From: Pseudanabaena sp.
GTDB taxonomy: Bacteria; Cyanobacteriota; Cyanobacteriia; Pseudanabaenales; Pseudanabaenaceae
Length of the DNA: 54,437 nt
Assembly: GCA_003249015.1 (NCBI GenBank)
Contig: QBLS01000028.1
Coordinates: 1 to 54,437 of the forward strand
Direction of reading: 5' to 3'
In this document: one piece after another, positions 10,189 to 17,083 of the stretch
Numbering within the stretch: the stretch's first letter is position 1
How the letters are laid out: the number at the start of each line of letters is the position of its first letter
Translations under genes and position numbers: made by a program
The notes under the pieces: generated by a model
Databases searched by the model: none
What the model was told of the DNA's origin: nothing
What the model saw: only the letters and a program-made list of their open reading frames with translations

Positions 10189-10455
10189 TTAAGGAAAGTA
10201 ACGGTACATTTCTTTGCGATGCAAAACACGAACGAATGCGACAACACCCTTATCTACATACAACTCAAGCCGAAAATCACCGATACGAATACGGTAATAG
10301 CCAACATGACCTTGAATGGCTTTTACATTTGCGACTGAAAGCAAACTACTAGCATTCTCCACATCTTCGATCGCAGCACGAATCCGTTCTAACACCTTCC
10401 GACCCTTAATATCACGCAAGTCCTGCTTAAAAGTTTTACGAAACTCAACTTGCAT
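10189..10455 (-). CDS. RelE/ParE family toxin
   Basis: The 88-aa protein has the size and pattern of the RelE/ParE superfamily: VEFRKTFKQDLRDIK at the start, a helical pair, then GYYRIRIGDFRLELYVDKG and a final strand VAFVRVLHRKEMYRYFP. Many family members are ribosome-dependent mRNA interferases, others poison gyrase; which applies cannot be told here. It follows the antitoxin by 2 nt and precedes the STAND gene by 5 nt, so it is co-transcribed with both. Confidence 0.85.
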   Translation of the reverse strand: MQVEFRKTFKQDLRDIKGRKVLERIRAAIEDVENASSLLSVANVKAIQGHVGYYRIRIGDFRLELYVDKGVVAFVRVLHRKEMYRYFP

Positions 10456-10457
10456 AG

Positions 10458-10649
10458 TTAGCCTTCTAGTAATGCAAAAATTTCATCCCGTCCCACATTT
10501 TCGCTATCCTTGCCTTCAGCGATCGCCCTAGCCATCGCCACATCCTCCATCACCTCATAAATCAATTCAGCCAACAGATCTCGCTCTTGCGTAAACATTT
10601 CGCGCAACAACTCCTTGAGCAAAGGTCGTAAATCTTGAGCTTCGAGCAT
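10458..10649 (-). CDS. Antitoxin of RelE/ParE-type pair
   Basis: The 63-aa acidic helical protein (LKELLREMFTQERDLLAELIYEVMED...NVGRDEIFALLEG) lies directly upstream of the toxin, the usual antitoxin-first order. It probably binds the toxin with its C-terminal half. No clear DNA-binding domain is seen, so autoregulation is uncertain. It starts 9 nt after the preceding gene, and a HIP1 site overlaps the start region. Confidence 0.75.
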   Translation of the reverse strand: MLEAQDLRPLLKELLREMFTQERDLLAELIYEVMEDVAMARAIAEGKDSENVGRDEIFALLEG

Positions 10650-10658
10650 AGCGATCGC

Positions 10659-11153
10659 CTAATTAATTTGTTGATTAAGTTTAATTGTAGCCTTACCCTT
10701 AATTTTCACATTATCAAAGCCAGTTTGTTTATTAACCGCATTAGATTCAGTTGGCGATATTTTCTGCTCCACTTCAGCCTCCAACTCATCCGCCTCAAAG
10801 CCTTTTGCTGCTATCTGAATATTTTTAGATGTAACTTGTGCCGCTAAAGCCTCAACCTTAGCCGCTAGCTCTTGATTACTTGCCAGAAGCGATCGCACCT
10901 TATCCAATAACTGCACCACATCAGGATCAGCCGCGATCGCTTCCACATCGATTACCGCTTGCTGATAATCGATCTTTTCACCCGCCGCCATTAATTTAGC
11001 CGTCTGTGAATCTGGGGCTTTGCGACTGAGAAGCAATCGCGCCAGTTTCACCGTCTCATCGGTAATATTTTCACCAACCTTAGTTAACGAGCCAGTTCCC
11101 ACAATCACCAGCAAACCCACAAGCAGAGAAACTGGATCCATGCTATTAACCAT
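10659..11153 (-). CDS. Small membrane/coiled-coil protein sharing a tag with the STAND NTPase
   Basis: The 164-aa protein has a hydrophobic N-terminus (SLLVGLLVIVGTGSLTKVGE), a helical middle (VQLLDKVRSLLASNQELAAKVEALAAQV) and a C-terminal segment NKQTGFDNVKIKGKATIKLN. That segment aligns with the N-terminus of the STAND protein (NKQTGLEHVNVGGDADINVS). No enzymatic motif is visible. As first gene of the operon and the only membrane protein in it, it could be the anchor or membrane effector. No established family is recognised. Confidence 0.72.
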   Translation of the reverse strand: MVNSMDPVSLLVGLLVIVGTGSLTKVGENITDETVKLARLLLSRKAPDSQTAKLMAAGEKIDYQQAVIDVEAIAADPDVVQLLDKVRSLLASNQELAAKVEALAAQVTSKNIQIAAKGFEADELEAEVEQKISPTESNAVNKQTGFDNVKIKGKATIKLNQQIN

Positions 11154-11183
11154 GATTTATAAGTATTTTTATTTTATCTCAGG

Positions 11184-11271
11184 TAAGTAGCTAGGCATGA
11201 GCAAACCAAAAAGGTTGTTCCGCCCCCGTAGTGGGTGGAACAACCTCTGGGTTTAGGTTTTAGCTAGCTTA
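11184..11271. mobile_element. MITE-like element (TAAGTAGCT family), 88 bp
   Basis: The ends TAAGTAGCTAG and TAGCTAGCTTA are near-perfect inverted repeats. The centre is a hairpin AGGTTGTTCCGCCCCC-GTA-GTGGGTGGAACAACCT. The family layout (ends, A-rich left, CCGCCC hairpin, GGGTTT-type right) is shared with 36812-36915 and 40835-40938. It separates the STAND operon from the redox block. Confidence 0.75.
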
Positions 11272-11273
11272 TG

Positions 11274-12035
11274 TTACAAACCTGCAAACCACTCATATCC
11301 ATCATCAACCCAATAACCACGGCGATCTTGCATCAACTCATTGGTAAAGGTAACTCGAATAACCCATTTAGACTGCTTGTAACCTAACTTGATCGGTGAC
11401 GCTAATCGTAAAGGAGCGCCGTTCTCAATTGGAAGAGATTGTCCATTTTTTTGATAGGCAAGTAGCGTCTGGGGATGAAGCGCAGAAGCAATATCCCAAC
11501 TTTCATAATAATTATCGGCAGACTCAAAATAGATATACTTTGCACCAGCTTTGGGTCTGACCAACTTGGCAATGTCATATAGGCGCACGCCGCCCCACTG
11601 CACGATCGCTGCCCAACCTTCCACGCACACATGACGAATTACCATTGAGATTAAGGGCAAAGATTGCACATCACTCATGCTCAACTGCATGGGGTTATCC
11701 ACTGCACCATCGACCACTAATCTGAATGTATTGGGATTAATAATTGGATTAGTATCAATGGAATTAATTAACAGAGCATTCGGTTCGATCGCGCTAATTG
11801 GGAACTCAGGCACTGGAGTCTTGGCTTGGAGAATTAATTCTTCAATACTTTGATTAAGTGGTTCAAAAATAGGGCGAACTTTGTCCGCATATAGAGAAGT
11901 TCCACAGCTTCCCAAAGCTAAGCCAGCGCCAGATATGCCAGCAAATTTTAACAACTGGCGGCGTGACATTTGACGGGAAGAGTGGCTATCTGTAAGCCGA
12001 TTTAAATATTGGCTGAGATACTTATCAAATTGCAT
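11274..12035 (-). CDS. Tat-exported molybdopterin oxidoreductase (YedY/MsrP-like)
   Basis: The 253-aa protein has a twin-arginine signal (SRRQLLKFAG, 24-33) followed by LGSC at 41-44, which may be a lipobox. The mature part is a sulfite-oxidase-type molybdopterin domain: Cys137 in VIRHVCVEGW is the expected Mo ligand, and PLRLASPIKLGYKQSKWV is typical of the fold. YedY/MsrP reduces oxidised methionines in periplasmic proteins; the substrate here is not proven. The cytochrome b gene directly upstream is the likely electron donor, replacing YedZ. Confidence 0.87.
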   Translation of the reverse strand: MQFDKYLSQYLNRLTDSHSSRQMSRRQLLKFAGISGAGLALGSCGTSLYADKVRPIFEPLNQSIEELILQAKTPVPEFPISAIEPNALLINSIDTNPIINPNTFRLVVDGAVDNPMQLSMSDVQSLPLISMVIRHVCVEGWAAIVQWGGVRLYDIAKLVRPKAGAKYIYFESADNYYESWDIASALHPQTLLAYQKNGQSLPIENGAPLRLASPIKLGYKQSKWVIRVTFTNELMQDRRGYWVDDGYEWFAGL

Positions 12036-12072
12036 TTCTAATACCCACGATTACAAGCTTTAAACAGCAATT

Positions 12073-12101
12073 TTTTTTGTTCGCGAAGCGAACAAAAAAT
12101 T
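12073..12101. repeat. Palindrome TTCGC-GAA-GCGAA
   Basis: Twelve-base arms of T-run plus GTTCGC flank a GAA loop, between the cytochrome b stop and the oxidoreductase gene. It could act as an attenuator inside the operon. Confidence 0.75.
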
Positions 12102-12102
12102 A

Positions 12103-12723
12103 TCAAACAAACATGGAGCGAATCATCTTGATGCCGCCAACTCGGAGGGAAAGGGAAATGTGAGCGATCGCGAAAATCAATACAATTGGGATCGTCAAGA
12201 AATGGACAACTCTGAGATTTTGCCAGCTACCAAATAAGCTTGTAACCCATGCAAATTGAGCAGGCTTGTACATACAAAGTCCAGAGAGAATTGCCAAAAG
12301 TAAAATGGGAATAATGGCGGTATATGCAAGGCGATGCCATGCGTAATTTTTACGTTTAGGGTTTTTAGCCTGAAGCGCTTGAATGTCTTTTTCAGAAGCA
12401 AAGCGATGCTTCCATCTCCTTGTGATAAAGATGTAAATCCCATAAATTAGCAAACTCATTGAGAAAAACCACATTGCCGCAAAGTGCCAATTTCTGGCTC
12501 CACTCAGCCCACCGCCGAGGAGCAAAAACTTGGGGAAAGTCCAACCACCGCGACCACCAAATACAGGATTCGCGTTATAGATTCTCAGTCCGCTAGTGGT
12601 CATGAAAATGAGGGAAATCAAATTAAGCGTATGAAAAGCTTTGATGAATATCGCTTGCTTAGGAGAGGGAGCCGATCGCTTAGGAGCGTTTGCGCTTACC
12701 TCAGAATTAGAATTTGAACTCAT
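12103..12723 (-). CDS. Membrane cytochrome b (b561 / thiosulfate-reductase type)
   Basis: The 206-aa protein has four to five membrane spans and five histidines placed as haem ligands: H31 (KAFHTLN), H80 (RNWHFAAMW), H130 (YAWHRLAYT), H174 (VVHFLTI) and H188 (AIAHISL). This agrees with diheme b-type subunits that pass quinol electrons to periplasmic molybdoenzymes. It lies directly upstream of the molybdopterin oxidoreductase on the same strand, so the two probably form one quinol-dependent reductase. A variable hydrophilic N-terminus precedes the first span. Confidence 0.82.
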   Translation of the reverse strand: MSSNSNSEVSANAPKRSAPSPKQAIFIKAFHTLNLISLIFMTTSGLRIYNANPVFGGRGGWTFPKFLLLGGGLSGARNWHFAAMWFFSMSLLIYGIYIFITRRWKHRFASEKDIQALQAKNPKRKNYAWHRLAYTAIIPILLLAILSGLCMYKPAQFAWVTSLFGSWQNLRVVHFLTIPIVLIFAIAHISLSLRVGGIKMIRSMFV

Positions 12724-12750
12724 GATGTGAACCTGCTTATGAAATTTTTA

Positions 12751-12791
12751 TTTATAGCTATTGCGTCGCTTTGCGCCGCAATAGCTATAAA
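12751..12791. repeat. Palindrome overlapping the ccdA stop
   Basis: Arms TTTATAGCTATTGCG and complement flank an 11-nt centre. The TAG of the ccdA-like gene lies in the right arm. Confidence 0.8.
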
Positions 12792-13480
12792 TCAAGAAAG
12801 CTGGGAAAGAACGGAGCTAGCCAAAGTTGCACTTGAATATCCCAGCCCAAAATAATTGCGATCGCCGTAGCCGCAATCATAGTTCCAGCAATCCTTTGGA
12901 GAAGTTGACTATGGACGCGCAACTTCACAAATGATTTGCTGAAGTAGCGACTGGCATAGGCAAGTAATAACATCGGTATTCCTGCACCAATTCCGTAAAA
13001 CAGAAGGAGGATAAAGGCACTAAAAACCTGCTGCTCCGCCGCCGCTAACACTAAAATACTTCCCAAAACCGTTCCCGCGCAGGGAGTCCAGAGCAAACCT
13101 AATTGGGAACCTAAGACAAATTCGCCAGCTAAATTAATTCGTTTAGGTTCGGGCAATTTGGGAAGCCGTAACCGAGATGTCACAGCATAACCCAGTCGCG
13201 GAAACATTGAGGAAATGCCTAGTACTAACAGAAGGGCGATCGCAAAAATTCTCATGAAATTTGACAATCCTGTTAACCAAGAACTGGTAATTCCCAAAAG
13301 GCTACCTGCAACGGCAAAACCACTAATGATCCCCATGACTAATGCAACTGGCCCATAGCGATGAGTCTGTAGCGATCGCCCAATCAAGATCGGCAAAATT
13401 GGCAAAATGCATGGTGAAAAGACAGTGATAGAGCCACCAAGTACAGCCAGTCCAATCGATAGGGGAGAAATTCCAATCAT
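12785..13480 (-). CDS. ccdA: CcdA/DsbD-type thiol-electron transporter
   Basis: The 231-aa protein has about six spans and the paired redox cysteines in FSPCILPILP (Cys24) and WTPCAGTVLG (Cys134). CcdA proteins carry electrons from cytoplasmic thioredoxin across the membrane to an extracytoplasmic thioredoxin. The upstream thioredoxin-like gene overlaps this one by 4 nt (ATGA), so the two are translationally coupled and likely form one thiol relay. Confidence 0.88.
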   Translation of the reverse strand: MIGISPLSIGLAVLGGSITVFSPCILPILPILIGRSLQTHRYGPVALVMGIISGFAVAGSLLGITSSWLTGLSNFMRIFAIALLLVLGISSMFPRLGYAVTSRLRLPKLPEPKRINLAGEFVLGSQLGLLWTPCAGTVLGSILVLAAAEQQVFSAFILLLFYGIGAGIPMLLLAYASRYFSKSFVKLRVHSQLLQRIAGTMIAATAIAIILGWDIQVQLWLAPFFPSFLDL

Positions 13481-14130
13481 GCTGATAGAAGTTGTTGAAT
13501 GGTTTGCTCAGTTTGAGAATATGCACCTTCGCCAATATGGTCATAACGCAAATTGCCTTGGCGATCGGCTAAAAACAGATGCGGCCAGTACTCATTGTTA
13601 TAAGCTCTCCATGTTTTAAATTCATTATCTAGTCCAACGGGATAATAAATCTTATTTTTTTGCATGGCATCCTTAATATTGTTTACATCTCGCTCAAAGG
13701 CAAATTCAGGGGTATGGATACCTATAACCTTTAATCCTTTTGCCGTGTACTTTTCATGCCAGCCTGTAATGTAAGGTAATGTGCGTTGACAATTTATGCA
13801 GCCAAAAGTCCATATCTGCACCAATACCACATTACCTCGTAAGTCCTGAACCGATAGAGGTGCAGAGTTTAACCATTGAGAAATGCCTTGAAATTCTGGT
13901 AATTTTTGAATATTTGTTTGAGCAACTTCGGTTTTAGGTAGTTCCACTTGAGCGGTAGTTGAAGAATTAGGAGAAGTTTGATTGTTGGCTGGGTTTACTG
14001 AAGCAAGCGAATCTTTATTATTAAGAATCTGAGATGCGATCGCGGCACTGCCTGCTCCAAAAAGCCCCAATCCCGCATAGGTCAAAAAACGTCGCCTCTG
14101 CCATAATTTCTTATCCATTGTTTTCTCCAA
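13477..14130 (-). CDS. Membrane-anchored TlpA-like thioredoxin
   Basis: The 217-aa protein has a basic N-terminus and one hydrophobic span (RRRFLTYAGLGLFGAGSAAI), perhaps a Tat-like signal or anchor. A Ser/Thr-rich linker and a thioredoxin fold with Cys111-x2-Cys114 (WTFGCINCQRT) follow. This motif and the GIHTPEFAFERD text match the DipZ/TlpA redoxin group, which reduce or oxidise extracytoplasmic disulfides. The stop overlaps the ccdA start. A GGAGAAAAC ribosome site precedes the ATG. Confidence 0.87.
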   Translation of the reverse strand: MEKTMDKKLWQRRRFLTYAGLGLFGAGSAAIASQILNNKDSLASVNPANNQTSPNSSTTAQVELPKTEVAQTNIQKLPEFQGISQWLNSAPLSVQDLRGNVVLVQIWTFGCINCQRTLPYITGWHEKYTAKGLKVIGIHTPEFAFERDVNNIKDAMQKNKIYYPVGLDNEFKTWRAYNNEYWPHLFLADRQGNLRYDHIGEGAYSQTEQTIQQLLSA

Positions 14131-14139
14131 AATAAAATC

Positions 14140-14192
14140 GCTAAAATCTTACAGTTAGAGGAACTTCGTTCCTCTAACTGTAAGATTTTAGC
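14140..14192. repeat. Perfect 25-bp-arm palindrome between two genes
   Basis: Arms of 25 bp flank a TTC loop. The TAA stop of the DM13 lipoprotein gene lies inside the right arm, 9 bp from the thioredoxin start on the other side. It should partly uncouple the two genes. Confidence 0.92.
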
Positions 14193-14733
14193 TAGATAGA
14201 TTAACGAAGCCAAAAGTAGCGTTGTACTGACGACACCAAACTGCTACCGATTGATAATCACTAACTCGAACATTCTTGGGTATTGCGTAGCGCTGCTTGC
14301 CGTTGTAGCTTTGGAGCGGCGCAATAATCTGATAATCTCCCTTCGCGATCGCGAAGTCTGGTGGTCGAGATATCTGCAAAATATCTGGCGATCGATGCAA
14401 AATTACAAATAGATCAGGACCACTGGTTGAGGTCTTAAAAGCTTGATCAAATTCAATGAAGTAATTGCCATTTTCCTCAAAAATACTTGCCTTGCCCTCA
14501 GTGGTATGTTCACCACTGATAAACCTACCAGACCGAGTTTTGGATTTAATTTCTGCTTTAGCTGTTAGAGATTCAGTTTCATTCTTTACAACTGGCTGCT
14601 GAGGCGATTCTAGATTTGTTGTGGCTGGAGCTGAAATGGCAGTATCGGGTTTTGCTTCTAGTTGAGAGGTTGGAGGGCTGGAACATCCTAGTAAAAAAGT
14701 TAATGCCACAGCACCCAAAATTCCAATTTTCAT
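14188..14733 (-). CDS. DM13-domain lipoprotein
   Basis: The 181-aa protein has a lipoprotein signal with lipobox LLGC (Cys17), a Pro/Thr-rich linker to about residue 65 and a DM13-type beta domain: SGRFISGEHTTEGKASI, GPDLFVILHRS, GKQRYAIPKNV and a final YQSVAVWCRQYNATFGFVNL. DM13 domains have been proposed to take part in redox or hydroxylation reactions outside the cell, and the Cys in AVWCRQY is their conserved cysteine. Its position within a thiol-redox block supports an envelope redox role. Confidence 0.85.
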   Translation of the reverse strand: MKIGILGAVALTFLLGCSSPPTSQLEAKPDTAISAPATTNLESPQQPVVKNETESLTAKAEIKSKTRSGRFISGEHTTEGKASIFEENGNYFIEFDQAFKTSTSGPDLFVILHRSPDILQISRPPDFAIAKGDYQIIAPLQSYNGKQRYAIPKNVRVSDYQSVAVWCRQYNATFGFVNLSS

Positions 14734-14774
14734 AGTAGTTTTTTGGATTTAGTTTAACTAGCTCGACGATCTTC

Positions 14775-14803
14775 AGGATGAGCGATCGGGGATAGCTCAT
14801 CCT
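14775..14803. terminator. Hairpin after the MKGDA-repeat gene
   Basis: Arms AGGATGAGC / GCTCATCCT enclose an 11-nt loop, 21 bp beyond the stop of the minus-strand repeat lipoprotein. There is no strong T-run, so termination may be partial. Confidence 0.5.
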
Positions 14804-14823
14804 CAAAATTCAATGAACTTGAA

Positions 14824-15219
14824 CTATTGCTTGGGCGCTTCAGCAGGCTTGTCTTCCTTCATGGCATCACCTTTCATAGCGTCACCCTTCATGGCATCGC
14901 CTTTCATCGCATCGCCTTTCATCGCGTCACCTTTCATCGCGTCACCTTTCATGGCATCGCCTTTCATGGCATCGCCTTTCATCGCGTCACCTTTCATGGC
15001 ATCACCTTTCATGGCATCACCTTTCATCGCGTCACCTTTCATGGCATCACCTTTCATGGCGTCACCCTTCATGGCATCGCCTTTCATGGCATCCGCAGGA
15101 GTAGCGGCTGGTGTGACGGGAGCGGGAGCAGGGGCTTGCTCGGTAGGGGTTGCAGAGCATGAGACGATTCCAGCAGTCAATGCCAAACCAGCAATAAGCC
15201 CTAAAAATCTGTAGTTCAT
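14824..15219 (-). CDS. Lipoprotein with 16 MKGDA pentapeptide repeats
   Basis: The 131-aa protein has a signal ending in a lipobox (GIVSC, Cys21), a Pro/Ala linker, then fifteen AMKGD units and a final AMKED, ending KPAEAPKQ. It resembles the MXKDX pentapeptide proteins of proteobacteria in design, although the phase here is M-K-G-D-A. Every unit carries one Met, one Lys and one Asp. Sixteen regularly spaced methionines in a surface lipoprotein, next to a predicted methionine-sulfoxide-type reductase, suggest a metal ligand or an oxidant trap; that is inference. Confidence 0.85.
   Translation of the reverse strand: MNYRFLGLIAGLALTAGIVSCSATPTEQAPAPAPVTPAATPADAMKGDAMKGDAMKGDAMKGDAMKGDAMKGDAMKGDAMKGDAMKGDAMKGDAMKGDAMKGDAMKGDAMKGDAMKGDAMKEDKPAEAPKQ
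14851..15090 (-). repeat. 15-bp tandem repeat array (16 copies)
   Basis: The array encodes the MKGDA pentapeptides. Copies differ mainly at third codon positions (GGCATC / CGCGTC / CGCATC variants), so selection keeps the peptide. The repeat also creates long open frames on the other strand. Confidence 0.92.
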
Positions 15220-15529
15220 GATTGTGTACTCACTTCTAAAAAATTAACGTGGAGGTAGAGTGACTTATCGATTCTTTACTCTTATTTCTATACGGAGGCA
15301 TAAAGAAATCGGATGAAAAACTTGATCGCTGCAATCAAATTAATGGGTCAAAATTAATCCACCATTAAAGTTTGCTGAAAATTCACCTAGAGTGGAGAAA
15401 GAAGGCTTCGACATTTCGACAAGCTCAATGCATCGCTTCGCTCAGCCAACCTAAAATGCTGGCTGAGCGAAGTCGAAGCCCGAATCCTCTCTTATGTATG
15501 GTGACTAAGCCATGTCGCAGCCCGAAACT
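15220..15529. other. Gap with repeat, upstream of the MKGDA gene
   Basis: About 310 bp without a gene. The part near 15220-15300 should hold the promoter and leader of the repeat lipoprotein; the part at 15404-15482 holds a hairpin repeat. An ECF-type promoter could not be confirmed by eye. Confidence 0.45.
15404..15482. repeat. TTCGCTCAGCCA hairpin repeat
   Basis: TTCGCTCAGCCA at 15437-15448 pairs with TGGCTGAGCGAA at 15460-15471, and outer GAAGGCTTCGAC-type sequence is repeated on both sides. The text resembles short dispersed repeats common in cyanobacteria. Confidence 0.6.
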
Positions 15530-16336
15530 TCAAACCTCTCCCTTCATCACCATCTCACCAGTGGGTTCGAGCATATCTTTGTTGGGTTCAATGGTAATAA
15601 TTACTGTGGTGGATTGGGTTAAGGCTTGAGCAAGGGGAACTTTGACATAGACATTGCCTTGTGCATCGGGGCGAAACTTAGCACAATCAATTTTCTTGCC
15701 ATCAACAACTGCCCAGAGGCGATAGCTATCATCTGGCGAGATCGGTCTTAGGTTTTGAATTGTGATCATCGCGGTTTGTTCATTGGGGGCGATCATCACG
15801 CTGCCTGAAGCGGCTGGAATTGCGCCCATCCCTTTGAGTGAGATCAGGCGATTGTCGGCAGCTTGCAATATGGCTATGGTCTGGCGATGTTTTTGCAGCT
15901 CAACGGCATTATTAGCAATCTGTTGGCGCATCTGATAATTGTCGATGCCAAGCAAGATCAAAGCGATCGCGCCTAGTCCACCGAAACCAATCTGGGCTGC
16001 TTTCCAAAATTTCTTATATTGAAAAGGCGATCGCCTTGTCGATGTTAATTGCAAATTTCTAGCAGGATCGAGGGGATCAGCCAATAAGTCAGTCGATAAG
16101 GGCATCGCCACTGCCTCAATGCGATCGCGCAAGTCCGCCGCAGGTTGAGATTCATTCAAACCGAGGGGGAGCATTGCCAAGGCTGCTTGAAAGCGATCAA
16201 TTTCCTCAATAATTTCTGGATAATCGCTAATAAGCTGATGCATCCTTGTCACCTCATCAGTGCTGAGATCCCCTAACACATAGCCAGCTAATATTTCCGC
16301 CCATTCTTCGGGATATTTTTCATGCGATTTTGTCAT
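15530..16336 (-). CDS. Anti-sigma factor, RskA-like, single-pass membrane
   Basis: The start is placed at 16336 (MTKSHEKYPEEW, 268 aa) because a GGAG ribosome site lies 5 nt upstream and the sigma stop is 2 nt away; a longer frame runs 58 nt into the sigma gene. The N-terminal part (WAEILAGYVLGDLSTDEVTRM) is an anti-sigma zinc-finger-like helical domain without the Cys motif. A membrane span at about 111-132 and an outer RskA-type domain (SPDDSYRLWAVVDGKK...TIEPNKDMLEPTGEMVMKGEV) follow. It should hold the ECF sigma factor until an envelope signal releases it. Confidence 0.87.
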   Translation of the reverse strand: MTKSHEKYPEEWAEILAGYVLGDLSTDEVTRMHQLISDYPEIIEEIDRFQAALAMLPLGLNESQPAADLRDRIEAVAMPLSTDLLADPLDPARNLQLTSTRRSPFQYKKFWKAAQIGFGGLGAIALILLGIDNYQMRQQIANNAVELQKHRQTIAILQAADNRLISLKGMGAIPAASGSVMIAPNEQTAMITIQNLRPISPDDSYRLWAVVDGKKIDCAKFRPDAQGNVYVKVPLAQALTQSTTVIITIEPNKDMLEPTGEMVMKGEV

Positions 16337-16338
16337 AA

Positions 16339-16905
16339 CTACTCCAACGTATCTTGCAAACTTTCTCTCAATCGAATTAGCCCATTCCGCGCCCAAGACT
16401 TGACAGTGCCTAGAGGTGCGTCCAATGCTCTGGCGATTTCGGTTTGACTAAGCCCGTCAAAATAAGCCATTTCTAAAACCTGTCGATGCTTTTCGGGAAG
16501 CTTGGCTAAAGCTGATTTCACTCTTTCTGAGCGTTCCGCCAATGACGCATTTTCCATGAGTGATAAATTTCTAATATCATGTTCTGAATAAATGCTCTGT
16601 TCCCATTTTTGGAGGTGCTGCTGCTGCGATCGCGTTTTACGGATCCGATCAATTGCTCGCGATCGGGTCAGCACTGACAAAAAAGTAGCAACTGTACCGC
16701 GCTTGATGTCGTAAGTACTATTGCGACTCAGGGAGATAAAGATCTCTTGAGTTAAGTCTTCCGCTTCTTGAGTATTACCTAAAATCCTCAGAGCAAGGCG
16801 GTAAACCAACTCGCCGTAGCGATCGTAAAAAGCACCAAAGGCTTGCCTGCTTCCCGATCGCCATGCTTGCAGTATTTCTACATCAGTCTGCTCGGAAAGT
16901 TTCAT
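16339..16905 (-). CDS. ECF-type RNA polymerase sigma factor
   Basis: The 188-aa protein has sigma region 2 (FGAFYDRYGELVYRLALRILG...EAEDLTQEIFISL) and region 4 (LPEKHRQVLEMAYFDGLSQTEIARALDAPLGTVKSWARNGLIRLR) with a short linker, the ECF layout. It is followed 2 nt later by its anti-sigma gene, an arrangement that normally allows joint autoregulation. Same-strand neighbours downstream encode lipoproteins, thiol relay proteins and a reductase, which makes an envelope oxidative-stress regulon plausible. Confidence 0.92.
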   Translation of the reverse strand: MKLSEQTDVEILQAWRSGSRQAFGAFYDRYGELVYRLALRILGNTQEAEDLTQEIFISLSRNSTYDIKRGTVATFLSVLTRSRAIDRIRKTRSQQQHLQKWEQSIYSEHDIRNLSLMENASLAERSERVKSALAKLPEKHRQVLEMAYFDGLSQTEIARALDAPLGTVKSWARNGLIRLRESLQDTLE

Positions 16906-16974
16906 AGGGAAATTGATTAAGCATCGCTTTGATTATGTACGAGTTATTAGTCAAAGTGGATGATATAGCGTTTC

Positions 16975-17083
16975 CCCCCTAAGTGGGCGGGCTTAATAAA
17001 AACCAGAACCCAAAAAGGCTGATTCGCACGCGAAGAGTGCGAATCAGCCTTTTTGGGTTTTATATTTAATTGCGCTTAAGTAC
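16975..17083. mobile_element. MITE-like element, divergent copy
   Basis: The left part contains GGGCGGGCTTAATAAAAACC, as in other family copies, and the right part ends in TTAAGTACTTAA next to the phnE stop. The inner hairpin at 17007-17059 has 23-bp arms (start AACCCAAAAAGGCTG). The outer ends are eroded, so the limits are approximate. Confidence 0.5.

Noticed and set aside
14851-15090. Possible CRISPR array
   Set aside because: The 15-bp units are contiguous with no spacers and lie in a coding frame.
14813-15214. Long plus-strand frames rich in ASPFM/ASPFI and HRVTFHG repeats
   Set aside because: They are antisense products of the 15-bp MKGDA repeat; the minus-strand frame has a lipoprotein signal and sensible codon variation.
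15404-15482. Possible tRNA-like structure
   Set aside because: There is no acceptor-stem or T-loop pattern; it is a hairpin repeat of the TTCGCTCAGC kind.
16337-16396. Longer start for the anti-sigma factor
   Set aside because: It would overlap the sigma gene by 58 nt; the GGAG site 5 nt before 16336 supports the shorter form.
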